Assembly (NCBI GenBank): GCA_016788295.1
Contig: JAEUSY010000049.1
Span: 1 to 44,009, forward strand
Length of the DNA stretch: 44,009 bases
Direction: 5' to 3'
DNA from: Flavobacteriales bacterium
GTDB lineage: Bacteria > Bacteroidota > Bacteroidia > Flavobacteriales_F > PHOS-HE28
Below the pieces are notes generated by a model. The model had not been told where the DNA came from. It did not search any database and saw nothing but the letters and a program-made list of their open reading frames with translations. The position numbers and the translations under genes were made by a program. The first letter of the stretch is position 1. The number at the start of each line of letters is the position of its first letter. Below are positions 39,016 through 44,009 of the stretch, piece after piece.

Positions 39016-40964
39016 GCTGCGCGAAAACGATCAATGCCGAACTCTTTTTGCGCCTCGGTCAGTGATGCTTGGCGCATACGTATGAACCGATCCCGATCAG
39101 CGACGATGGACAGGATCCCATGTTCCATCTCAGTGAGTACGACCTCCTCCTGAGCGGATGTCGTGATAAGGGCCAGATCATTGCTGAGCCGTGCGGGTAC
39201 ATCGCCCACCGGTGTGCTCACCACAAGCAAGCCATGCGCCATGGCCTCCATGATCACCATGGGAAAGCCTTCCCGCTCAGAAGTGAGCACCAGCATATCG
39301 TGGTCGCTGTAGATCGCGGCAATAGCGTCCGGGTCGTTGATCTTCCCTCGGAAATCCACATGCGCATGACCTTGAACATGATCCGCGCCTACCACTGTAA
39401 ATCGGAACCGTCCGGGCGCAGTGCGCTCCAAGTGGTCGGTAAGAGCAAGGAAGAGCAGTAGGCGTTTCTCTGGCGAATGGCGGCCAACGAACAACACCCC
39501 CGGTCGTTGGTGCAGGCGCACTTCCCCAAAACGATGTACTGCATTGGTGAGCAAGAGAAGCTTACCATACTGGCTACGTGGTATGTTGTTGGCGAACAGG
39601 AGCCGCTCGTACTGTTCCCGCGAATGCGAACTAATGAACACATAGGCATTTACGCGAGCGAAATACCTGAGCCAGTACTTGTGCTGCTGATTGCCGTTCG
39701 GTTGGTAGAGGAAGGCATGCACCAGGTAGGTGGTACGCACGTGCTCATTGATCAGCGGCAGCAGCTCGAAAAACTGTGATGCATTAGAGGCGAACAGCTG
39801 GGCGGCCGGGCGCTGGTTGAGAAGCGCTGCCAACCGTTTCAGCGTCCTCTTGCGCCAGAGCGGATGGTTCAGCAGGTGATGAAGTTCCAGAAGGCAGGCG
39901 TGCTTCGCGAAATTCTCCCGAAATGCGTGATCGGTGGAACGTCCGGTTATCACCACCAATGGACGCTGGTCAGCAACGGTGGCTAGAATATCGGCATGCA
40001 CCTGTTCCGCTCCACCGGTGTTGAGGTAGGGGAACACGAACATGAGGTGGCCCCGCCATTCGTTCTCGACCTTGGTCAGGGCCCATGCTTCGTTGACAAT
40101 GCGCCCATGTGAGTAAGTGAGCAGTCTTTTGAGGTCACGCAGGAAGGGCAACAACAATTCGTTCTTGACATAGCGCGCCAGCGTTCGTGCCTGCGCGTTG
40201 ATCACGGCCGATTGAAGCCTGCTGAACCGACCGTTGCTCCATTCACGCCAGAGAAAGCGCCACCGCGTATTCAATAGACGGAGCTCATATGGCCGATCCT
40301 TTTTCGCCCCGCCCATGATACTGCCGGAATGAACCCGGTATTGCAAGAGCATGTCGGGCAGCTTGGCGATCCTAAGCCCACGGGACAACATGCGCAACCA
40401 GAGGTCCCAATCCTCGGCGCCCTTTTGGGCCGGTGAATACCGGAGGTCGGCCAGTGCGCTGCGCCGGATCATCACCGATGGATGGGCGATGCAATTGGTG
40501 CGGGGCATCATGGCCCGAATGGCCTGCTCATCCAAGGTCGCCTGGTCCACATCCCATTTCCCGGTGACCTCGCCATCGGAATTAATTGTTTCGACGCAAG
40601 TGGCCAGCACGACCAGTTCGGGGTGCGCGTCGAGGTGCGCCACTTGTTGTGCCAGCCGATCGGGGTGCATCAGATCATCGGCGTCCATCCGCGCGATGTA
40701 GGTGCCGCGAGCTGCTTCGATGCCTTCGTTGAGCGTGGCGATCAATCCCTTGTTCCGCTCGTGAGCGACCACACGGAGCCTTGGGTCGGTGTAGGAACTT
40801 AGGATGGCCAGGCTTCCATCAGTGGAGCCATCGTCCATGGCCAGTATCTCAAAGTCGCTGAAACGCTGATGCAGAATGCTGTCCAAGGTGGCCCGCAGGA
40901 AGGGTGCTGCATTGTACACCGGCAGCAGCACGGTAACACGGGGTATGTGTTCCGATCCGCTCAT
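38982..40964 (-). CDS. Two-domain glycosyltransferase: GT2 fused to GT4
   Basis: This single 660-residue chain has two catalytic modules. Residues about 1-300 are a GT-A, family 2 transferase (TVLLPVYNAAPFLRATLDSIL, DDGSTDGS, and the DADD metal site at 94-97). Residues about 305-655 are a GT-B, family 4 transferase (FVFPYLNTGGAEQVHADIL, FVGRHSPEKR, and the EX7E region SEREGFPMVIMEAMAHGLL). The protein could add two successive sugars. Its ATG overlaps the TGA of the preceding GT4 gene (ATGA at 40961-40964), and its 3' end overlaps the convergent GT4 gene by 34 bases. It is last in the leftward operon. Confidence 0.93.
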   Translation of the reverse strand: MSGSEHIPRVTVLLPVYNAAPFLRATLDSILHQRFSDFEILAMDDGSTDGSLAILSSYTDPRLRVVAHERNKGLIATLNEGIEAARGTYIARMDADDLMHPDRLAQQVAHLDAHPELVVLATCVETINSDGEVTGKWDVDQATLDEQAIRAMMPRTNCIAHPSVMIRRSALADLRYSPAQKGAEDWDLWLRMLSRGLRIAKLPDMLLQYRVHSGSIMGGAKKDRPYELRLLNTRWRFLWREWSNGRFSRLQSAVINAQARTLARYVKNELLLPFLRDLKRLLTYSHGRIVNEAWALTKVENEWRGHLMFVFPYLNTGGAEQVHADILATVADQRPLVVITGRSTDHAFRENFAKHACLLELHHLLNHPLWRKRTLKRLAALLNQRPAAQLFASNASQFFELLPLINEHVRTTYLVHAFLYQPNGNQQHKYWLRYFARVNAYVFISSHSREQYERLLFANNIPRSQYGKLLLLTNAVHRFGEVRLHQRPGVLFVGRHSPEKRLLLFLALTDHLERTAPGRFRFTVVGADHVQGHAHVDFRGKINDPDAIAAIYSDHDMLVLTSEREGFPMVIMEAMAHGLLVVSTPVGDVPARLSNDLALITTSAQEEVVLTEMEHGILSIVADRDRFIRMRQASLTEAQKEFGIDRFRAAYRALLTDSAS

Positions 40965-42151
40965 TGTTGGTCACCGGACACAAGGTGCTTGTAGGCGCTG
41001 ATGTACTGCCCTGCAATGTGGCGCCAAGTGAACCGCTCTCGCCAAGCCTGGTGGCCGGCTTGTGCGGCCTCTTTGCGTTTGGCAGGGTCGTGCAGGATCT
41101 CCTCCAACATGCGCGCACCGGCCGCAATATCAGGACGCTCTCGCTGCTGCGCATCCCGGTGTCCGGGCATTGTCCAGCCGCCGTTGCTCCACGCCACGAT
41201 CTCCGCAGCATTACCGGCCCGCGAGCTCAGGAAGGGCACACCCGCCGCCATGGCCTCGAACAGCACGATCGGTGAGCATTCCACATTGCTTGGGAACAAG
41301 AAGAGGTCAGCCTGCTTCAAGGCATCCACCGTGCGTGCGCGATCCAGTTCGAGGAACACGATGCGCTTTCGTTTCAGCAAGGCGCTCAACCGCAGGAGGA
41401 AGTAGGAGAAGTGGCGCTGATAGATCCGTTCCAAGGCCACATTGCCATTGCCGATAAGCGCCAGCACGGATCTGCCCGTGCGCGCTTTCACGAACAACTG
41501 AATGGCCTCGCGATGGCCCTTGATCCCCGTGTAGCTGCCCAAGTGCATGACCAAGGGCTGGGCTGGTTCGATGCCGAGCGAACTCCGCAGATCGAACTCG
41601 GGTGTCCGGTCGAACTCCTCTTCCGCAGCCCCGTTGGGTATCACCGTGTGGTTGGTGATAGCGTGCGCCTTGGCGAATTCAATGTCCTGGTAGTGGTGGG
41701 AGAGGAACAAGTTGAGGTCCATATCGCCCAGCCACCGCGGCATCTGCCCATAATACCCGGCCCAGCGCGGATCATGCAGCGCAGAGAACCCGGTAGGCAC
41801 GAAAACTTTCTTACCGGGTAGCGACCCCAAGTGCGGTAATGCGATGTCCGATGCCCACTGTTGTGCTGCGAAGAAGGTGATGATGTCGGCCTTGCTTTCG
41901 CGCAGTGCTTGCAGGTAGGGTACCGTATCACCGACAATACCATCCACATGGTTCCCGCTCAATTGGAAACCGCGAATGTCAACGCCGTTCAGTCGGTCGG
42001 ACTTTCGATCGGGATGCGCTTTAGTGAACACCGTTACGTGATGCCCCATCCGAACCATGCGCTCGCTGAGCTGCTTCACCACCTCGGGCATTCCACCCAG
42101 TGCGGGTGCATAGCTCTCCACGCAGTGGACGATGTTCAGCGGACGGTCCAT
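40961..42151 (-). CDS. Glycosyltransferase family 4
   Basis: This 396-residue GT-B enzyme opens with MDRPLNIVHCVESYAPALGG and MPEVVKQLSERMVRMGHHV at its N-terminus. The C-terminal half has VMHLGSYTGIKGHREAI, LALIGNGN and the donor motif VECSPIVLFEAMAAGVPFLSS. I chose ATG 42151: it overlaps the fucosyltransferase gene end by 16 bases, whereas the longer frame would overlap it far more and is not protein-like. It is coupled downstream to the GT2-GT4 gene by ATGA. Sugar specificity is not deducible. Confidence 0.92.
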   Translation of the reverse strand: MDRPLNIVHCVESYAPALGGMPEVVKQLSERMVRMGHHVTVFTKAHPDRKSDRLNGVDIRGFQLSGNHVDGIVGDTVPYLQALRESKADIITFFAAQQWASDIALPHLGSLPGKKVFVPTGFSALHDPRWAGYYGQMPRWLGDMDLNLFLSHHYQDIEFAKAHAITNHTVIPNGAAEEEFDRTPEFDLRSSLGIEPAQPLVMHLGSYTGIKGHREAIQLFVKARTGRSVLALIGNGNVALERIYQRHFSYFLLRLSALLKRKRIVFLELDRARTVDALKQADLFLFPSNVECSPIVLFEAMAAGVPFLSSRAGNAAEIVAWSNGGWTMPGHRDAQQRERPDIAAGARMLEEILHDPAKRKEAAQAGHQAWRERFTWRHIAGQYISAYKHLVSGDQQ

Positions 42152-43047
42152 GTGGGCGGCAGGGCAAGGGAAGCGGACCGTTCGGCACCATTGAACCAAC
42201 GCGCAGGAGCGATCACCACCTTGTTCGGCGATGGGTTCAACCATGCGCCCCACCAACTGAAGCTGCTGTTGGCGATGATGTGGTGGTGGCAGTGCTTCAT
42301 GAGGTAAATATCCCAATGCGCGGCAGTACCCACATTGTGGGCCACCACGGTGTGGGGGTGGGGCAAGGCCAGATGCGCGGCAACGAGCTCGGGTTCATCG
42401 CAGAATACGAAAAAGTGCTCCACGCCGTACTTCTCCACCAGTTCGAGCGCCCATTCACGCTGCTTTGCCGGGTCCACCACTCCATGCCAAGCGGCAGAGC
42501 GTTCGTTGGTGCGGTAATCGCCAAGGCGCACGTGCAGGCTTGCGCTCACTTGTGCACCGATCTTCCCCAACACCTCTGCGTTGCGTCCTTCCACCGGCTC
42601 GCGTGGTTGGAACAGGTGTCCGCGCAATTGGTCGGCCACGTTCAGAAAGTAACGTTCATCCTGCCAGTAGCCTTCGAGGTATGCCGGGGCGTTCAATGCC
42701 TTGAACCGTGCAAGGTCATCGTCTCCTTGTTCCATCAGTACGTTCCACTTACCGATGCCCAGAGAAAGTCGTGCGGTCCATCGAGCCAGCCGGTCATCGA
42801 GGCTTCGTCTCGCTTCCTTCACCTGAGCCTCGCAAGCCAGCATGAGCGGTGCATTGAACACATCGAGCGCCAGGTCGCGCGGGGTCCAGTCCATGTTGGC
42901 CGGACGGTGTTCGAGGTAGCTGGTATCCACCAGCAGCGTTGAGCCCGTGCGCTCGGCCAAGGCATGCCCTGCGGCATATTGGAACAGCTGATTGCCCAGT
43001 CCGCCCTTGAGCCTGGTGATCACGGTCCGCTCCACCTGTGCAGGCAT
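42136..43047 (-). CDS. GT11 alpha-1,2-fucosyltransferase-like protein
   Basis: This 303-residue GDP-fucose-type transferase of family GT11 has GGLGNQLFQYA (about 15-25), the nucleotide-binding HVRLGDY (172-178; many relatives have HxRRGDY, here Leu replaces the second Arg) and the C-terminal NSSFSWWGAWLN. It probably caps or branches the glycan with fucose or a related deoxysugar. I preferred ATG 43047, four bases after the upstream stop, to a TTG at 43068 that would overlap the upstream gene. It is inside the leftward operon. Confidence 0.93.
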   Translation of the reverse strand: MPAQVERTVITRLKGGLGNQLFQYAAGHALAERTGSTLLVDTSYLEHRPANMDWTPRDLALDVFNAPLMLACEAQVKEARRSLDDRLARWTARLSLGIGKWNVLMEQGDDDLARFKALNAPAYLEGYWQDERYFLNVADQLRGHLFQPREPVEGRNAEVLGKIGAQVSASLHVRLGDYRTNERSAAWHGVVDPAKQREWALELVEKYGVEHFFVFCDEPELVAAHLALPHPHTVVAHNVGTAAHWDIYLMKHCHHHIIANSSFSWWGAWLNPSPNKVVIAPARWFNGAERSASLALPPTWTVR

Positions 43048-43051
43048 GCGA

Positions 43052-43795
43052 TCAGGCCTTTGTGGCAATGAGTCCGCAATAGGGCGAAAGGCTTGGCGAA
43101 CCTTCTTTCATGTGCGCAAGACGGGGCTTCAGAATACCCAGCAGTTTGGCGCCGATGCGATGGCCCAAGCTATCCGGCTCAGGGTCGCTCCAAAAATCGA
43201 ACTGACCGAACCACCCGGCCCACTGCACGATGAAGCCCTGCTCTCGCAGCAACTCGGCCCACGCGTGTGGTTCCATGGCGTCCAGGTTGTGGCGACGCAG
43301 ATTGGTGCTGTCCAGCCAGCGATGGAACAGCTGCTGCACACCACCCTTGAAGTTCGGTGTTTCGATCACCAGCATGCCACCCGGAGAGACGAGTTCCGCA
43401 TGCTTCAACAACACGGAACGCCAGTCGGTGAAATGTTCAATGAAGCCGAAGGAGCTCACCAGATCGTACTGGCGGTCCACCTCCATTTTCAGGAAATCCG
43501 TTCGTCGGAATTCGCCGGTGGAAAGCCCTGTGGCCTTCAGCGCTTCTGCCATGTTTTCCACGCCGGGCGTAAGGTCCACGCCGTGGACGGTGTAGCCCAA
43601 TTGACCAAGCACTGCGAGGTAGCGGCCGGGAAAACAGCCCACCTCCAACGCATGTTGCTCGCTCTTGGCCTTCGGTACACGTGCCTCGAGCCACTGGCGA
43701 AGGGCATCCTCGGGCGGCGCGATCGCAGGACGCATGCCGGAGTAGCTCGCATCCCAATACGATTGGTCCACCAGTAGGTCGTTCTTCTTGCTCAT
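43052..43795 (-). CDS. Class I SAM-dependent methyltransferase
   Basis: This 247-residue methyltransferase has the SAM-binding motif ALEVGCFPGRYL (about 49-60), the acidic ribose-binding VHGVD strand end, and the post-motif DLVSSFGFIEHFTDW and GGMLVIETPNFKGG blocks of the Methyltransf_11/23 type. The glycine loop is unusual (GCFPG in place of GxGxG) but keeps its end glycines. In a sugar operon it is likely to methylate the glycan, for example as a terminal cap. The ATG at 43795 overlaps the TGA of the upstream gene (ATGA). Acceptor unknown. Confidence 0.9.
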   Translation of the reverse strand: MSKKNDLLVDQSYWDASYSGMRPAIAPPEDALRQWLEARVPKAKSEQHALEVGCFPGRYLAVLGQLGYTVHGVDLTPGVENMAEALKATGLSTGEFRRTDFLKMEVDRQYDLVSSFGFIEHFTDWRSVLLKHAELVSPGGMLVIETPNFKGGVQQLFHRWLDSTNLRRHNLDAMEPHAWAELLREQGFIVQWAGWFGQFDFWSDPEPDSLGHRIGAKLLGILKPRLAHMKEGSPSLSPYCGLIATKA

Positions 43796-44009
43796 AGCGC
43801 CATGCAAGTGGCTTGTGGGACCAATAACACATCGGGCACACGGTCGCGAGAAATGCCTTTGTTGCTCGGGCTCAATAGCAGTGCGTTCTCGATCACCACG
43901 TTGTATGGCTGGTTCGCGCTGGGGCGCACGCCCACGTCCAATCGGATATCCTGATCCACCAAGCCGGGGTTCATGATCTCGAAGCGTACACCGTTGCTAC
44001 CAACAACCT
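43792..44009 (-). CDS. 3' end of an unidentified gene in the leftward sugar operon
   Basis: Only about 72 C-terminal residues are in the window; the frame stays open to the window edge. The visible part (GVRFEIMNPGLVDQDIRLDVGVR, then a short strand-rich tail ending TCMAL) looks like a beta-sandwich. It could be the C-terminal sugar-binding domain of a Wzt-type ABC exporter ATPase, but this is a guess from context and a few residues. The four-base overlap with the methyltransferase start supports it being a real gene of the same operon. Confidence 0.55.
   Translation of the reverse strand, partial: VVGSNGVRFEIMNPGLVDQDIRLDVGVRPSANQPYNVVIENALLLSPSNKGISRDRVPDVLLVPQATCMAL

Overview
The window looks like a chromosomal segment of a high-G+C member of the Bacteroidota, most likely a Flavobacteriales-type lineage. 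Three secreted enzymes end in type IX secretion (T9SS) sorting domains. Many genes are preceded by the Bacteroidota -7 promoter box TAnnTTTG, here also TAnnTTCG. DUF983, NfeD/stomatin, RhlE-type helicase and PhoD-like genes also fit that phylum. The lineage call is inference from gene content, not from a marker gene.

Layout. 1-3.3 kb: the 3' part of a calcium-type P-type ATPase, converging on a GH18 chitinase. 3.3-6.1 kb: a patch of foreign character. It holds an A+T-rich orphan gene followed by an attC-like palindrome, a wrecked tyrosine recombinase with a small palindromic element inserted in frame, and a DUF4143 ATPase gene framed by direct repeats. 6.1-12.5 kb: the ligase-associated DNA-damage-response operon (exonuclease, ATP-dependent ligase, Lhr-like helicase), with a secreted esterase gene embedded in it. 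The fourth usual member, the PdeM phosphoesterase, is not in the window. 12.6-14.9 kb: two small genes, a pair of 102-nt tandem repeats, tRNA-Pro(CGG), an OmpR-family response regulator, tRNA-Gly(CCC) and a decayed tRNA copy. 14.9-27.9 kb: mostly housekeeping and accessory genes. These are an orphan cytosine-5 DNA methyltransferase, lipoprotein MsrA, DUF983, a lipoprotein with a degenerate methyltransferase fold, MarR plus nitroreductase, PhoD-like phosphatase, sterol desaturase-like hydroxylase, DEAD-box RNA helicase, a secreted M14 carboxypeptidase, and NfeD plus a stomatin-like protein.

28.0 kb to the end is a surface-polysaccharide locus in two opposed transcription units. The rightward unit has seven tightly coupled genes: flippase fused to half a glycosyltransferase, two GT4 enzymes, an O-antigen polymerase/ligase-like protein, a DegT aminotransferase, an initiating sugar-phosphate transferase and a GT22-like mannosyltransferase. 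After a SirB1-like gene and one more GT4 gene, the leftward unit holds a GT2-GT4 fusion, a GT4, a GT11 fucosyltransferase-like gene, a methyltransferase and the 3' end of an unidentified gene. Together they could build a lipid-linked repeat unit (initiation, elongation, flipping, polymerisation). No export or chain-length genes are visible, so the locus probably continues beyond the window.

The most unusual material is the mobile or repeat layer. It comprises the attC-like site beside a broken recombinase, the direct-repeat-bounded ATPase, palindromic elements sitting in frame inside coding genes, and the tandem terminator-like repeats beside tRNA-Pro.
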